Shown here: positions 1 to 9,558 of the stretch, piece by piece
Position numbering within the stretch: the stretch's first letter is position 1
Layout of the letters: the number at the start of each line of letters is the position of its first letter
Assembly: GCA_003265685.1 (NCBI GenBank)
Contig: QJOU01000018.1
Coordinates: forward strand, 1 to 64,000
Direction of reading: 5' to 3'
DNA length: 64,000 nt
DNA from: Piscinibacter caeni
GTDB lineage: Bacteria; Pseudomonadota; Gammaproteobacteria; Burkholderiales; Burkholderiaceae_C
The notes under the pieces: model-generated
Database searches by the model: none
What the model saw: only the letters and a program-made list of their open reading frames with translations
Told to the model about the DNA's origin: nothing
Translations under genes and position numbers: made by a program

Positions 1-1385
1 CGCAGGAACTTGCCACGGCCGGCGCGTGGATGGAAGTCCCGGCCGTCCCAGACGACTTCGCCACGCGCGAGCGTCAGGCCCGGCCAGGCACGCAGGGTCT
101 GCCCGGCGTAGGGCGTGTAGTCGACCGCGTGGTGCAGCATGTCGTTGGAGAGCACGAACTCGCGTTCGTCCCACACCACCAGGTCGGCGTCGCTGCCCAC
201 CGCGATCGTGCCCTTGCGGGGGTGCAGGCCGTAGGCCTTGGCCGGGCCGGTGGAGGTCAGCTCGACGAAGCGGTTCAGCGTCATGCGGCCGGCCAGCACG
301 CCTTCGGAATACAGCAGCGGCAGGCGCGTCTCGATGCCCGGGATGCCGTTCGGGATGTGGCGGAAGGCCACTTCCTCGCCGCCGGGTTTCTTGCCTTCGG
401 GCGCATCGAACTTGAAGGGCGCGTGGTCCGAGCTGAACACGGTGAACAGGCCGTCGTTCAGGCCGTCCCAGATCACGTCCTGGTTCTGCTTGTCGCGCGG
501 CGGCGGGCTGCAGACGCACTTCGCGCCGTGGTAGCTGTCATCGATGCCGAGGTCGGCGGCGGTCAGGAACAGGTACTGCGGGCAGGTCTCGGCGAACACC
601 TTCAGGCCGTGCGCGCGCGCCCAGCGGATCTGCTCGACCGCCTCGCGGCCGGAGACATGCACGATCAGGATCGGCACGTCCACCAGCTCGGCCAGCGCGA
701 TCGCGCGGTGCGTGGCCTCGCGCTCCACCAGCATCGGCCGCGCGTGGGCATGGAAACGCGGGGCGGTGCGGCCGGCGGCCTCGAGCTTCTTCGTCAGCCA
801 CTCGATGCAGTCGGCGTTCTCGGCATGCACCATCGCCATCGCGCCGTGCGTGCGCGCGACCGACAGCACGTCGAGGATCTGGCCGTCGTCGAGCTTGAGG
901 TCGTCGTAGGTCATGTAGATCTTGAACGAGGTGTAGCCCTCGCGGATCAGCGCGGGCAGCTCCTCTTCCAGGACCTTGGGCGTCGGGTCGCTGACGATCA
1001 GGTGGAAGGCGTAGTCGACGTGCGCCTTGCCCTCGGCGCGGTGGTGGTAGTCGGCCACCGCGGCGCGCAGCGACTGGCCCTTCTCCTGCGCCGCGAACGG
1101 GATCACGGTGGTCGTGCCGCCGCAGGCCGCGGCACGCGTGCCGGTGTGGAAGTCGTCGGCCATGCGCACCGGCGGGGCCATCGGCTGGTCGAGGTGGCAG
1201 TGCGCGTCGACGCCGCCGGGCGTCACCGCCCGGCCGGCCGCGTCGATCTCGCGCGCCCCGTCGGCGAGGCCGCTGCCGAGCTGCACGATGCGGCCGCCGG
1301 TGATGCCGATGTCGGCCTCGAAGGTATCGCTGGCGGTGGCGACGCGGGCGTTGCGCAGCACCAGATCGAACCCGGCGCGGCTCAT
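1..1385 (-). CDS. hydA: Dihydropyrimidinase / D-hydantoinase (3' end cut by window edge)
   Basis: Cytoplasmic binuclear-zinc amidohydrolase opening dihydropyrimidine or hydantoin rings. About 461 residues are visible, so only the C-terminal end is missing. The full ligand set is present: HxH in DAHCH (H62, H64), the lysine that is carbamylated in this family (K155 in SFKIYM), H187 in HAEN, H243 in HVSG and D320 in SDHAPF. The start ATG at 1383-1385 gives the usual short N-terminal beta sandwich. It is divergent from the racemase-like gene at 1554 and shares its promoter region, which holds the TGTCGACA boxes. With that gene and the GntR regulator it suggests pyrimidine or hydantoin catabolism. 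Physiological substrate is inference. Confidence 0.93.
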   Translation of the reverse strand, partial: MSRAGFDLVLRNARVATASDTFEADIGITGGRIVQLGSGLADGAREIDAAGRAVTPGGVDAHCHLDQPMAPPVRMADDFHTGTRAAACGGTTTVIPFAAQEKGQSLRAAVADYHHRAEGKAHVDYAFHLIVSDPTPKVLEEELPALIREGYTSFKIYMTYDDLKLDDGQILDVLSVARTHGAMAMVHAENADCIEWLTKKLEAAGRTAPRFHAHARPMLVEREATHRAIALAELVDVPILIVHVSGREAVEQIRWARAHGLKVFAETCPQYLFLTAADLGIDDSYHGAKCVCSPPPRDKQNQDVIWDGLNDGLFTVFSSDHAPFKFDAPEGKKPGGEEVAFRHIPNGIPGIETRLPLLYSEGVLAGRMTLNRFVELTSTGPAKAYGLHPRKGTIAVGSDADLVVWDEREFVLSNDMLHHAVDYTPYAGQTLRAWPGLTLARGEVVWDGRDFHPRAGRGKFL

Positions 1386-1411
1386 GGCCGAACTCCTATT
1401 GCTGGCACTTG

Positions 1412-1554
1412 TGTCGACAAGATCATGTGAGTCACTCGCTATGGATTTCTCGGCGAAACCGAGTTGTCGACACTATCGTCGACAGAGTTCGTTTCATCAC
1501 TCAGTGTTTGCACTAATGTCGACAACTCAGTCGACAACTGACATCATGCCGACA
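1412..1554. promoter_or_regulatory. Array of TGTCGACA-type boxes, probable GntR/FCD operators
   Basis: Three exact TGTCGACA palindromes start at 1412, 1465 and 1517. Close variants start at 1477 (CGTCGACA), 1529 (AGTCGACA) and 1547 (TGCCGACA). Two pairs have 12-bp spacing (1465/1477 and 1517/1529). The flanks often extend to TTGTCGACA(A), which fits the TTGT-NN-ACAA operator form used by FadR/FCD-type GntR proteins. The last box overlaps the ATG of the gene at 1554. A GntR/FCD gene lies just downstream at 2420, so autogenous and divergent control is the natural inference. Confidence 0.7.
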
Positions 1555-2282
1555 TGACCACCCGACCACTCCGCCTGGGCGTGCTGACGCCCTCCTCCAA
1601 CACGGCGCTCGAGCCGCTGACCAGCGCGATCGTCGCGACGCTGCCCGGCTGCAGCGCGCATTTCGCGCGTTTCCGAGTGACCGAGATCTCGTTGTCCGAG
1701 CAGGCGCTCGGCCAGTTCGACGACAGCAAGATCCTGGCCGCTGCCGAGCTGCTGGCCGACGCGAAGGTCGATGCGATCGGCTGGAGCGGCACCTCCTCCG
1801 GCTGGCTCGGCTTCGAGGCCGACCGCCGGCTGTGTGCGCGCATCGGTGAACGCACCGGCATCCCGGCCACCACCGCCGTGCTGGCGCTCAACGAGATGCT
1901 GGCCCTGCGCGGCATCACCCGGCTCGGCCTCGTCACGCCCTACACCGCCGACGTGCAGCAGCGCATCGTCGCCAACTACGCCGCGCTCGGCATCGAGGTG
2001 GTGGCCGAGCGCCACCTGGGCATCCGCGTGAACCACGATTTCGCCCAGGTCGAGCCGGCGCGGCTGATGGACCTGATGCACGAGGTGGTCGCGGCGCGTC
2101 CGCAGGCCGTCACCACCTTCTGCACCAACCTGCACGCGGCGCCGCTGGCCGAGGCGCTGGAGCGCGCGACCGACGTGCCGCTGCTGGACACCGTGGCCAC
2201 CACCGTGTGGGGCCTGCTGCGCGCCGCCGGCGCCGACCCGGGCGCGGTGCGCGGCTGGGGCCGCTGCTTCGGCTGGCGCTGA
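1554..2282 (+). CDS. Asp/Glu racemase superfamily protein (maleate isomerase / arylmalonate decarboxylase-like)
   Basis: 242 residues, the normal length for the maleate isomerase/AMDase branch of the Asp/Glu racemase superfamily. The N-terminus GVLTPSSNTALEP is the family signature. Racemases and isomerases use two cysteines; here the first position reads SGTSSGW with G79, while the second is kept as C190 in TTFCTN. That one-Gly one-Cys layout is the one known from arylmalonate decarboxylase. It is divergent from the dihydropyrimidinase and followed by a GntR gene. It may epimerise or decarboxylate a product of the hydantoinase, but the substrate is unknown. Confidence 0.75.
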   Translation: MTTRPLRLGVLTPSSNTALEPLTSAIVATLPGCSAHFARFRVTEISLSEQALGQFDDSKILAAAELLADAKVDAIGWSGTSSGWLGFEADRRLCARIGERTGIPATTAVLALNEMLALRGITRLGLVTPYTADVQQRIVANYAALGIEVVAERHLGIRVNHDFAQVEPARLMDLMHEVVAARPQAVTTFCTNLHAAPLAEALERATDVPLLDTVATTVWGLLRAAGADPGAVRGWGRCFGWR

Positions 2283-2419
2283 CGTCGGGCCCGGCGATGA
2301 GCGACGACCACGACCTCGACGCGCTCGAAGCGCTGGCCGGGCCCGTCCCTACAATGCGCAGCTCCGCCGGCTGCGGCCACGCAGCGCACCGGCGCCCGAC
2401 CGTCCTGCCCCGCCCCGCC

Positions 2420-3136
2420 ATGCCGACCCGCAGCGTGCGCAAATCCGCCAGCCCCGCCCGCCTCGAGCGCGAGAACACCAACGACGAGATCTACGAGAAG
2501 ATCTACGTCGCCATCCTCGAGCACCGGCTGCACCCGGGCACCAAGCTCGGCGAGGAGCGCATGGCGGAGATCTTCGGCGTCAGCCGCGCGCGCATCCGCG
2601 AGGTGCTGGCGCGCCTGGCGCACGAGCAGATCGTCGAGCTGTACCCTCAGCGCGGCGCCTACGTCGCCAAGCCTTCCATCGAGCAGGCGCTGGACGTGTT
2701 CGAGGCACGCCGGCTGATCGAGCCGGCCGTGATCCGCCGCCTGATCGACACGCTGACGCCCGACAAGCTGGCCCGCCTGCGCGCCCACCAGGAACTGGAG
2801 GTGGATGCGCGCCGGCGCGAGGACAAGCGTGCGGTGATCCGGCTGTCGGGCGAGTTCCACTCGCTGGCCGCCGAACTGGCCGGCAACTCGGCGCTCGCGC
2901 GCAGCATGCGCGAACTCTCGGTGCTGACCTGCCTGATGATCGCCCTCTACGACGCCCCGACGGCCACCAGCTGCCGCGCCGACGAGCATTCGCAGATCGT
3001 CGACGCGATCGCCCGGCGCGATGCGCCGCGCGCCGAGAAGCTGATGCTCGAGCACCTCGAGCACATCGAAAGCGGCATGAAGCTCGACCAGGCGGCCGAG
3101 GAGGTCGACCTGGCCGCGGTGTTCGCCAACCCCTGA
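2420..3136 (+). CDS. GntR-family transcriptional regulator, FCD (FadR) subfamily
   Basis: 238 residues. The N-terminal winged helix (about residues 20-90) contains KLGEERMAEIFGVSRARIREVL, typical of GntR proteins. It is followed by an all-helical FCD effector domain with the expected histidines (EFHSLAAELAGN, DEHSQIVDAI). The ATG at 2420 is chosen because the protein then begins just before the winged helix; longer readings upstream are Arg/Pro rich and unlike the family. A TACAAT -10-like hexamer lies at 2350-2355. It probably binds the TGTCGACA boxes at 1412-1554 and controls the flanking hydrolase and racemase-like genes. Confidence 0.9.
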   Translation: MPTRSVRKSASPARLERENTNDEIYEKIYVAILEHRLHPGTKLGEERMAEIFGVSRARIREVLARLAHEQIVELYPQRGAYVAKPSIEQALDVFEARRLIEPAVIRRLIDTLTPDKLARLRAHQELEVDARRREDKRAVIRLSGEFHSLAAELAGNSALARSMRELSVLTCLMIALYDAPTATSCRADEHSQIVDAIARRDAPRAEKLMLEHLEHIESGMKLDQAAEEVDLAAVFANP

Positions 3137-3532
3137 TCAGGCCGGCCGCGGCGCGGGCACCGGGCGGCGGAACCGGCCCACGGCCCACTGCGCGAGCAGC
3201 GCCAGCAGCAGCAGCCCGGCCAGCCCGACGCCCCACACCACCCAGGTCAGCGGCACCAGCCAGCCGAGCGCCTCGCGCAGCCAGGGCCAGGCCTGCTGCA
3301 CCTGTTCGAGCGACCAGGCGATGCCGGCCAGCAGCGCGTGCAGCGTGGCCGGGTCGATCCAGACCGTCAGCCAGGCCGGCATCGGCCAGGCGGTGACGAT
3401 GCGGGCCAGCTCGGTGGGATCACCCGGCGTCGGCAGCCCGGCGGCCCAGCCCAGCACCGCGGCCACGGCCCAGGCGCCGAGGGTCCAGAACAGCCCCATC
3501 ACGGCGGCCACGACCCAGATCAGCAGTTTCAC
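3137..3532 (-). CDS. Hypothetical small membrane protein
   Basis: 131 residues with a strongly hydrophobic N-terminal segment (about residues 3-32, Ala/Val/Trp rich) and a second one near residues 92-115. It ends in a short Arg/Pro-rich cytoplasmic-like tail. No catalytic motif is visible. It is convergent with the GntR gene, whose stop codon directly abuts its own, and upstream of it lies the SDR gene on the same strand with an 87-bp gap. I do not recognise a named family. It could be an inner-membrane protein. Confidence 0.6.
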   Translation of the reverse strand: MKLLIWVVAAVMGLFWTLGAWAVAAVLGWAAGLPTPGDPTELARIVTAWPMPAWLTVWIDPATLHALLAGIAWSLEQVQQAWPWLREALGWLVPLTWVVWGVGLAGLLLLALLAQWAVGRFRRPVPAPRPA

Positions 3533-3619
3533 GTTCGGTGTCCTCTTCGATCGCCGCGGGACGGCGGCGCGCCGCGCTCTGACCGGCGCAGAGGCCCGGA
3601 GTTCCGCCCCGGGTGCGGA

Positions 3620-4375
3620 TCAGACCGTGCGCCCGCCGTCCACCGGCAGCTCGACGCCGGTGATGAAGGCGGCCGCGTCGCTGGCCAGGAACACCGCCGC
3701 GGCGGCGATGTCCGAGGGCTGCGAGAAGCGCCCGAGCGGGATGGTGGCGACGAACTTCGCGCGGTTCTCCGGCGTGTCGGGCAGCCCCATGAACTGCTCG
3801 AACAGCCCGGTGACGCCCATCACCGGGCAGATCGCGTTGACGCGGATGTTCTCCGGCGCCAGTTCCACCGCCATCGACTTGGACAGCACGTTCACCGCGC
3901 CTTTGGAGGCGTTGTACCAGCTCAGCCCGGGGCGCGGGCGGATGCCGGCGGTCGAGCCGATGTTCAGGATCACGCCGCCGGTGCCGCGCCGGCGCAGGCG
4001 CGGCAGCACCGCATGGGTCATGTGGAAGATCGACTTGACGTTGACCGCGAACACGCGGTCGAAGGTCGCCTCGTCGACACCGAGCATCGGCTGGTTGCGG
4101 TGCGTGGTGCCGGCGTTGTTGACCACGATGTCCGGCACGCCGAAGGTGGCTTCGGTGTGCGCCACCAGCGCCTCGACCTCGGCGCGCACCGACACGTCGC
4201 AGGCGCAGGCCGAAGCCGCCTCGCCCAGCCGCGCGGCGACCTCGCGCGCCCGTGCACCGTCCAGGTCGGCCAGCACCACGCGGGCGCCCTCGGCCACGTA
4301 GGCCGCGGCGATGCCCTCGCCGAAGCCGCCCGCGGCGCCGGTGACGATCGCGACCTTGCCGCCCAGTTGTCCCAT
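3620..4375 (-). CDS. SDR-family NAD(P)-dependent oxidoreductase
   Basis: Classical short-chain dehydrogenase of 251 residues. The nucleotide-binding TGAAGGFGEG sits at residues 12-21, NNAG at 86-89, and the catalytic S141, Y154 and K158 (YNASK) are all present. The C-terminal FITGVELPVDGG is the usual family ending. The start at 4375 places the Rossmann motif at the standard distance. The family oxidises or reduces alcohols and ketones with NAD(P)(H). No pathway partner is adjacent, so the substrate cannot be named. Confidence 0.88.
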   Translation of the reverse strand: MGQLGGKVAIVTGAAGGFGEGIAAAYVAEGARVVLADLDGARAREVAARLGEAASACACDVSVRAEVEALVAHTEATFGVPDIVVNNAGTTHRNQPMLGVDEATFDRVFAVNVKSIFHMTHAVLPRLRRRGTGGVILNIGSTAGIRPRPGLSWYNASKGAVNVLSKSMAVELAPENIRVNAICPVMGVTGLFEQFMGLPDTPENRAKFVATIPLGRFSQPSDIAAAAVFLASDAAAFITGVELPVDGGRTV

Positions 4376-4416
4376 GGCCCGTTCCTCCTCGTGTGCGTGG
4401 CGTGGTTGTAGCGGGA

Positions 4417-5301
4417 TCAGCCCGGCGTGTCGACGCAGCGGAACTCGAGCCGCTGCCCGGCCTCGGCGAGCGGCTGGCCGAAGGCCACCCAGCCGCGGCC
4501 GACCAGCGGCAGTTCCTCGTGGTGCACCACCACCTCGGGCCGGCCCTCGAAGGTGACGAAGCTGCCGTTGGAGCTGTGGTCCACCAGCACGAAACGGTCG
4601 CGCCGGCGCTCGATCATCGCGTGGGCGCGCGAGGCGCTGCGGTCGCGCACGGTGAGGTCGGCCTCGTGGTCGCGGCCGATCGTGACCTTGCGCCGCTCCG
4701 GGCCCATCTCGAGCGCCAGCTCGTCGAAGTGCAGCTGCAGCCGGGCATGGCCGGACTGGGCCGGCGGCACGCTGGCGATCACGGTCTGCTCCGGCGTGGG
4801 CGCCTGCCAGCCGAGCTCGACCAGGGCGATCTCCTCCTGCTTGCCCTTGACCGGCACGCGGTACAGCGGGTGCAGCTGCACCGCGCGCGCGGCCGAGAGG
4901 GCCTGCGCGGTGTCGGCATCGACCACCACCTGGCCCTTGGAGGCCAGGTCGCACAACCGCGAGGCGAGGTTGACGCTGTCGCCGAACAGGTCGCCGCCGC
5001 GCTCGACCACCGGCCCCGCATGGAAGCCGATGCGCAGGTGCAGCCGCACGCCGAGCTCCGGGCCGAGCGCCTCGACGCGCTGCTGCATCGCCACCGCCGC
5101 GTCGGCGGCGGCGTCGGGCGTGTCGAACACCGCCATCACCGCGTCGCCGATGGTCTTGACCACGCGCCCGCCGGCGGCCGCGGTGCACTCGCCCATCAGC
5201 GCCAGGCAGCGCTCGACGAGGGCGAAGGCACGCTCGTCGCCCAGCACCTCGTACAAGGCGGTGCTGCCGGCCACGTCGGCGAACAGGACGCTGCGCTCCA
5301 T
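4417..5301 (-). CDS. Class III adenylate/guanylate cyclase with C-terminal FHA domain
   Basis: 294 residues. The N-terminal cyclase homology domain (about 1-165) has the metal-binding start VLFADVAGST, VVKTIGDAVMAVF and FGDSVNLASRL, with the substrate Lys and Asp positions kept, favouring ATP over GTP. The C-terminal FHA domain (about 205-285) carries IGR, SRAHA and SSNGSF, the phosphothreonine-binding core. There is no membrane segment, so it is probably soluble. Coupling of cyclase output to a phosphorylated partner is inferred from the domain pairing. It is divergent from the polyphosphate phosphotransferase gene, about 85 bp away. Confidence 0.85.
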   Translation of the reverse strand: MERSVLFADVAGSTALYEVLGDERAFALVERCLALMGECTAAAGGRVVKTIGDAVMAVFDTPDAAADAAVAMQQRVEALGPELGVRLHLRIGFHAGPVVERGGDLFGDSVNLASRLCDLASKGQVVVDADTAQALSAARAVQLHPLYRVPVKGKQEEIALVELGWQAPTPEQTVIASVPPAQSGHARLQLHFDELALEMGPERRKVTIGRDHEADLTVRDRSASRAHAMIERRRDRFVLVDHSSNGSFVTFEGRPEVVVHHEELPLVGRGWVAFGQPLAEAGQRLEFRCVDTPG

Positions 5302-5385
5302 GCGGCCGATTCTGCCGCCGGCCCGGCACGCGCGCTTGAGGCGCGGCAAGTTGCGCCCGGCGCGGCGGCGTGCAAGATGGCACCC

Positions 5386-6915
5386 ATGTTCGAAGCCGCC
5401 AGCCTGAAGCACGAGGTCCCGAAGGAGGTCTACGAGCGCGAGGCCGCGCTGCTGCGCGCCGCGCTGCTCAACGCGCAGTACGACCTGCACCTGGACGGCC
5501 GCTTCGCGGTGCTGGTGCTGATCGCCGGCGTCGAGGGCGCCGGCAAGCGCGAGACGGTGCACCTGCTCAACGAGTGGATGGACCCGCGCCACATCCGCAA
5601 TACCGCGTTCGGCCCGCCCTCGGACGAGGAGGCCGAGCGCCCGCCGCACTGGCGCTTCTGGCGTGCGCTGCCGCCGCGCGGGCGCATCGGCATCTTCTTC
5701 GGCGCCTGGCACACCGAGCCGATCGTGCAGCGCGTGCTGGGCCGGCTCGGCGGCGGCACGTTCGCGCAGGCCACCGACGACATCCAGCGCCTCGAGACGA
5801 TGCTGTGCGACGAGGGCGTGCTGCTGCTCAAGTACTGGTTCCACCTCTCCAAGCCGCAGCAGCGCAAGCGGCTGGTGGCGCTCGAGAAGGACCCGCGCAC
5901 GCGCTGGCGCGTCGGCGCCAAGGAGTGGTCCTACTTCAAGCGCTACGACCGCTTCGTCGAGGTCTGCGAGCCCTTCGTGCGCCAGACCTCCACCGCCCGG
6001 GCGCCGTGGATCGTGGTGCCTGCGGCCGACCCGGCCTACCGCGCGCTGACGGTCGGCCGCCACCTGCTGGCCGCGCTGCGCGAGCGGCTCGACGACCGGG
6101 GCGCGCCGGCTGCCGCGCCCGACCGCACGCCGCCGCTGCCCGCGCCGGCCGACCGCGTCAACGTGATCAGCGCGCTGCAGCTCGACCAGCCGATGACCCG
6201 CGCCGAGTACGAGCGCGCGCTCGAGAAGTGGCAGGGCCGCCTCGCGCTGGCAGCGCGCGACCCGCGTTTCGCGCAGCTCTCGGTGGTGGTGGTGTTCGAG
6301 GGCAACGACGGCGCCGGCAAGGGCGGCGCGATCCGGCGCGTCACCGGTGCGCTGGAGGCGACGCAGGTCGACAGCATCCCGGTGGCCGCGCCCACCGAGG
6401 AGGAGCGCGCCCAGCCCTACCTGTGGCGCTTCTGGCGCCACCTGCCGCGGCGCGGCCGCTTCGCGCTGTTCGACCGCAGCTGGTACGGCCGCGTGCTGGT
6501 CGAGCGGGTCGAGGGCTTGTGCGCCGAGGCCGACTGGGCGCGCGCCTACGGCGAGATCGACCACTTCGAGCAGGCGCTGGTGCGGCACGGCAGCGTGCTC
6601 GTGAAGTTCTGGCTCGCCATCGACAAGGACGAGCAGTACCGGCGCTTCAAGCAGCGCGAGACGGTCGAGTTCAAGCGCTTCAAGATCACCCCGGAGGACT
6701 GGCGCAACCGCGAGAAGTGGGACGCCTACGAGGCCGCGGTGTGCGACATGGTCGAGCGCTGCTCCACCGCCGAGGCGCCCTGGACGCTGGTGGAGGCCAA
6801 CAACAAGTACCACGCGCGCATCAAGGTGCTGAAGACGCTGTGCAAGGCGGTCGAGGCGGCGCTGGAACGGGTCGACGTGCCGGCGCCGGGGAAGGCGCGC
6901 GGACGACGCGGCTGA
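5386..6915 (+). CDS. pap: Polyphosphate:AMP phosphotransferase (two-domain PPK2, class II)
   Basis: 509 residues with two fused PPK2 domains, the architecture of PAP, which phosphorylates AMP to ADP with polyphosphate. The C-terminal domain has the intact P-loop [10 protein letters not shown], the lid sequence [15 protein letters not shown] and the [11 protein letters not shown] block. The N-terminal domain keeps a P-loop (GVEGAGKRE) but has FGAWHTEP in place of RSWYGR, the usual degeneration of domain 1. The ATG at 5386 (MFEAAS) fits family starts better than the in-frame ATG at 5377. The next gene, selO, follows in the same direction after 23 bp. Confidence 0.93.
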   Translation: MFEAASLKHEVPKEVYEREAALLRAALLNAQYDLHLDGRFAVLVLIAGVEGAGKRETVHLLNEWMDPRHIRNTAFGPPSDEEAERPPHWRFWRALPPRGRIGIFFGAWHTEPIVQRVLGRLGGGTFAQATDDIQRLETMLCDEGVLLLKYWFHLSKPQQRKRLVALEKDPRTRWRVGAKEWSYFKRYDRFVEVCEPFVRQTSTARAPWIVVPAADPAYRALTVGRHLLAALRERLDDRGAPAAAPDRTPPLPAPADRVNVISALQLDQPMTRAEYERALEKWQGRLALAARDPRFAQLSVVVVFEGNDGAGKGGAIRRVTGALEATQVDSIPVAAPTEEERAQPYLWRFWRHLPRRGRFALFDRSWYGRVLVERVEGLCAEADWARAYGEIDHFEQALVRHGSVLVKFWLAIDKDEQYRRFKQRETVEFKRFKITPEDWRNREKWDAYEAAVCDMVERCSTAEAPWTLVEANNKYHARIKVLKTLCKAVEAALERVDVPAPGKARGRRG

Positions 6916-6938
6916 TCGAATCCCGGCACACTGCCGGC

Positions 6939-8405
6939 ATGCCCTCCTTCGCCTTCGACAACAGCTATGCGCGCGCGCTGCCCGGGGCCTACGTGGCCTG
7001 GAAGCCGGCCGCCGCGCCGGCGCCGCGGCTGCTGTACCTGAACGAGCCGCTGGCCGACGAACTCGGCCTGGACGCCGCCGCGCTGCGCGGCCCGGAGGGC
7101 GCCGCGCTGTTCGCCGGCAATGCCGTGCCGGAGGGCGCCGAGCCGATCGCGCAGGCCTATGCCGGCCACCAGTTCGGCGGCTTCTCGCCGCAGCTCGGCG
7201 ACGGCCGCGCGCTGCTGCTCGGCGAGCTGGTCGACCGCCACGGACGGCGCCGCGACATCGCCTTCAAGGGCTCGGGCCGCACGCCCTTCTCGCGCGGCGG
7301 CGACGGCAAGGCCGCGCTCGGCCCGATGCTGCGCGAGGTGCTGGTCGGCGAGGCCATGCACGCACTCGGCATCCCGACCACGCGCGCGCTCGCGGTGGCC
7401 GGCACCGGCGAGCCGGTCTACCGCGAGCGGCCGCTGCCCGGCGCCGTGCTGACCCGCGTGGCCGCCAGCCACCTGCGCGTGGGCACCTTCCAGTTCTTCG
7501 CCGCGCGCGGCGACCTCGAGCAGCTGCGCCGCGTGGCCGACTACAGCATCGCGCGCCACGACCCGGCCCTGGCCGGCGCGCCGGAGCGTTTCCTGGCACT
7601 GCTGCGCGCGGTGGCGCAGCGCCAGGCCACGCTGATCGCGCAATGGCTGAACGTCGGCTTCATCCACGGTGTGATGAACACCGACAACATGACGATCTCC
7701 GGCGAGACGATCGACTACGGCCCCTGCGCCTTCATGGAGGCCTACGACCCCGCGGCCGTGTTCAGCAGCATCGACCACGGCGGCCGCTATGCCTACGGCA
7801 ACCAGCCCGGCATCGCACGCTGGAACCTGGCGCGTTTCGCCGAGACGCTGCTGCCGCTGATGGCGGGCTCGGACGACGAGGCCGCGATCCAGCAGGCGGT
7901 GGCGCAGGCCAGCGAGGTGATCGACGCGTTCCCCGGCTGGTTCGAGGCGGCCCTGCTGGACGGCCGGCGCCGCAAGCTCGGCCTGGCCGGGGAAGACCCC
8001 GCCGACGCCGCACTGGCGCAGGACTGGCTTGCGCTGCTGCAGGCGCAGGCAGTCGACTTCACGCTCGGCTGGCGGCGCCTGGCCGACGCTGCCGACGGCG
8101 ACGAGGCGCCGCTGCGCGCGCTGTTCGCCGAGCCGGCCGCGCTCGAGCCCTGGCTGGCACGCTGGCGCGCACGCGGAGCGCACGACGGCGCGGCGATGCG
8201 GCGCGCCAACCCGTGGATCATCCCGCGCAACCACCGCGTCGAGGAGGCGCTGGCCGCGGCGACGAACGACGACGACCTGGCGCCCTTCGAGCAGTTGCTC
8301 GCCGCGCTGCGCCGCCCCTGGGACGAGGACGCGGCACTGGCGCGTTACGCCGAGCCGGCGCCGGCCGCCGTCACCGCGGGCTACCAGACCTTCTGCGGGA
8401 CCTGA
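6939..8405 (+). CDS. selO: Protein adenylyltransferase SelO (YdiU/UPF0061)
   Basis: 488 residues, the typical bacterial length. SelO is a pseudokinase-fold enzyme that transfers AMP from ATP to Ser/Thr/Tyr of target proteins and is linked to redox stress. Visible signatures are [37 protein letters not shown] with the nucleotide-binding residues, and HGVMNTDNM carrying the metal-binding Asn and Asp. The C-terminus FCGT keeps the conserved Cys of bacterial members. It sits 23 bp after pap and 8 bp before an ADP-ribosylglycohydrolase gene, so co-transcription is likely. Confidence 0.95.
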   Translation: MPSFAFDNSYARALPGAYVAWKPAAAPAPRLLYLNEPLADELGLDAAALRGPEGAALFAGNAVPEGAEPIAQAYAGHQFGGFSPQLGDGRALLLGELVDRHGRRRDIAFKGSGRTPFSRGGDGKAALGPMLREVLVGEAMHALGIPTTRALAVAGTGEPVYRERPLPGAVLTRVAASHLRVGTFQFFAARGDLEQLRRVADYSIARHDPALAGAPERFLALLRAVAQRQATLIAQWLNVGFIHGVMNTDNMTISGETIDYGPCAFMEAYDPAAVFSSIDHGGRYAYGNQPGIARWNLARFAETLLPLMAGSDDEAAIQQAVAQASEVIDAFPGWFEAALLDGRRRKLGLAGEDPADAALAQDWLALLQAQAVDFTLGWRRLADAADGDEAPLRALFAEPAALEPWLARWRARGAHDGAAMRRANPWIIPRNHRVEEALAAATNDDDLAPFEQLLAALRRPWDEDAALARYAEPAPAAVTAGYQTFCGT

Positions 8406-8413
8406 ACGCGGCC

Positions 8414-9205
8414 ATGCTCGGCGCCATCGCGGGCGACGTGCTCGGCTCGGTCTACGAGCGGTCCAACGTGAAGACCAAGGCCTTCGCGCTGTTCGCGCCG
8501 GGCAGCCGCTGCACCGACGACAGCGTGCTCACCATCGCGCTGGCCGAGGCGCTGCTGAGCGGGGCCGACCTGGCGGCCACGCTGCGCGCCCACCACCGGC
8601 GCTACCCGGAGGCGGGTTTCGGCCCGACCTTCCTCGCCTGGGTGAACGCCCCGCCCGGCAGCCCGGCGCCGCGCAGCGCCAGCAACGGCGCGGCGATGCG
8701 CATCAGCCCGGTCGGCTGGGCCTTCGACCGGCTCGACGAGGTGCTGCAGGCCGCCCGCGACTGCACCGTGCTGACGCACGACCACCCCGACGCGGTGGCC
8801 GGCGCACAGGCCACCGCCAGCGCGGTGTTCCTGGCGCGGCAGGGAGCGACGAAGGCGGCGATCGCGGCGCACCTGGAGGCGGCCTTCGGCTACGACCTGT
8901 CGGTGCCGCTGGACGAGGTGCGCCCGCACTACGCGTTCGACCTGTCCTGCGCCGGCACCGTGCCGCAGGCGCTGCGCGCCTTCCTCGAATCGACCGACGT
9001 CGAGGACGCCCTGCGCAACGCGATCTCGATCGGCGGCGATTCGGACACCCTGGCCTGCATCGCCGGCGCCGTGGCCGAGGCCTTCTACGGCGGCGTGCCG
9101 GCGCACCTGGCCGGGCCGGCCTGGCAGGCGCTGGACGAGGCGCAGCGCGGGGTGACGGCGCGCTTCTGCCGCACCCACGGCGTGCCGACGGCGCTGCCGC
9201 GCTGA
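8414..9205 (+). CDS. ADP-ribosylglycohydrolase family protein (DraG/ARH-like)
   Basis: 263 residues with the two metal-binding acidic motifs of the family: CTDDSVLT near the N-terminus and [13 protein letters not shown] near the C-terminus. The family removes ADP-ribose from modified proteins or nucleic acids through a binuclear Mg centre. The ATG at 8414 is only 8 bp after the selO stop, so the two genes are probably translated from one message. That places an AMPylator and an ADP-ribose remover side by side; a functional link is inference. No ADP-ribosyltransferase is visible nearby. Confidence 0.88.
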   Translation: MLGAIAGDVLGSVYERSNVKTKAFALFAPGSRCTDDSVLTIALAEALLSGADLAATLRAHHRRYPEAGFGPTFLAWVNAPPGSPAPRSASNGAAMRISPVGWAFDRLDEVLQAARDCTVLTHDHPDAVAGAQATASAVFLARQGATKAAIAAHLEAAFGYDLSVPLDEVRPHYAFDLSCAGTVPQALRAFLESTDVEDALRNAISIGGDSDTLACIAGAVAEAFYGGVPAHLAGPAWQALDEAQRGVTARFCRTHGVPTALPR

Positions 9206-9249
9206 GCGACGCTCAGCGACACCGGGCCGCGCCGCTATCCTGCCGCGCC

Positions 9250-9558
9250 ATGCCGGACGACAACCAGATCCTCATCCCGCCCTCGTTCGTCGCGCTGTTC
9301 GTGCCGCCCGGCCGCCAACGGCCGAGCGAACCGCGCGAGCACATCGCCGAGCGCTACGAGCTGTGCGAGGACTTCGCGCAGATGCTGGTGGAGACCGCCA
9401 CCACGAAGCGCTTCGAGCTCGGCGCGCACGAGGACGACGTGCTCGAGCGCATAGCCCGCGGGCTGCAGGCGCCCGGCTCGCTGCTGTCCGAGGCGGAGGC
9501 CGGGTGGGTGCTGACGCGGCTGCGCGAACTGCTCGGCTGGGACGCGGGGAGATGTTAG
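9250..9558 (+). CDS. Conserved hypothetical protein
   Basis: 102 residues, acidic, beginning [21 protein letters not shown]. It continues with a helical region rich in charged residues ([27 protein letters not shown]). I recall near-identical short proteins in many Burkholderiales genomes, always without assigned function. No signal peptide or membrane segment is seen. It follows the ADP-ribosylglycohydrolase gene in the same direction after 44 bp. Confidence 0.7.
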   Translation: MPDDNQILIPPSFVALFVPPGRQRPSEPREHIAERYELCEDFAQMLVETATTKRFELGAHEDDVLERIARGLQAPGSLLSEAEAGWVLTRLRELLGWDAGRC

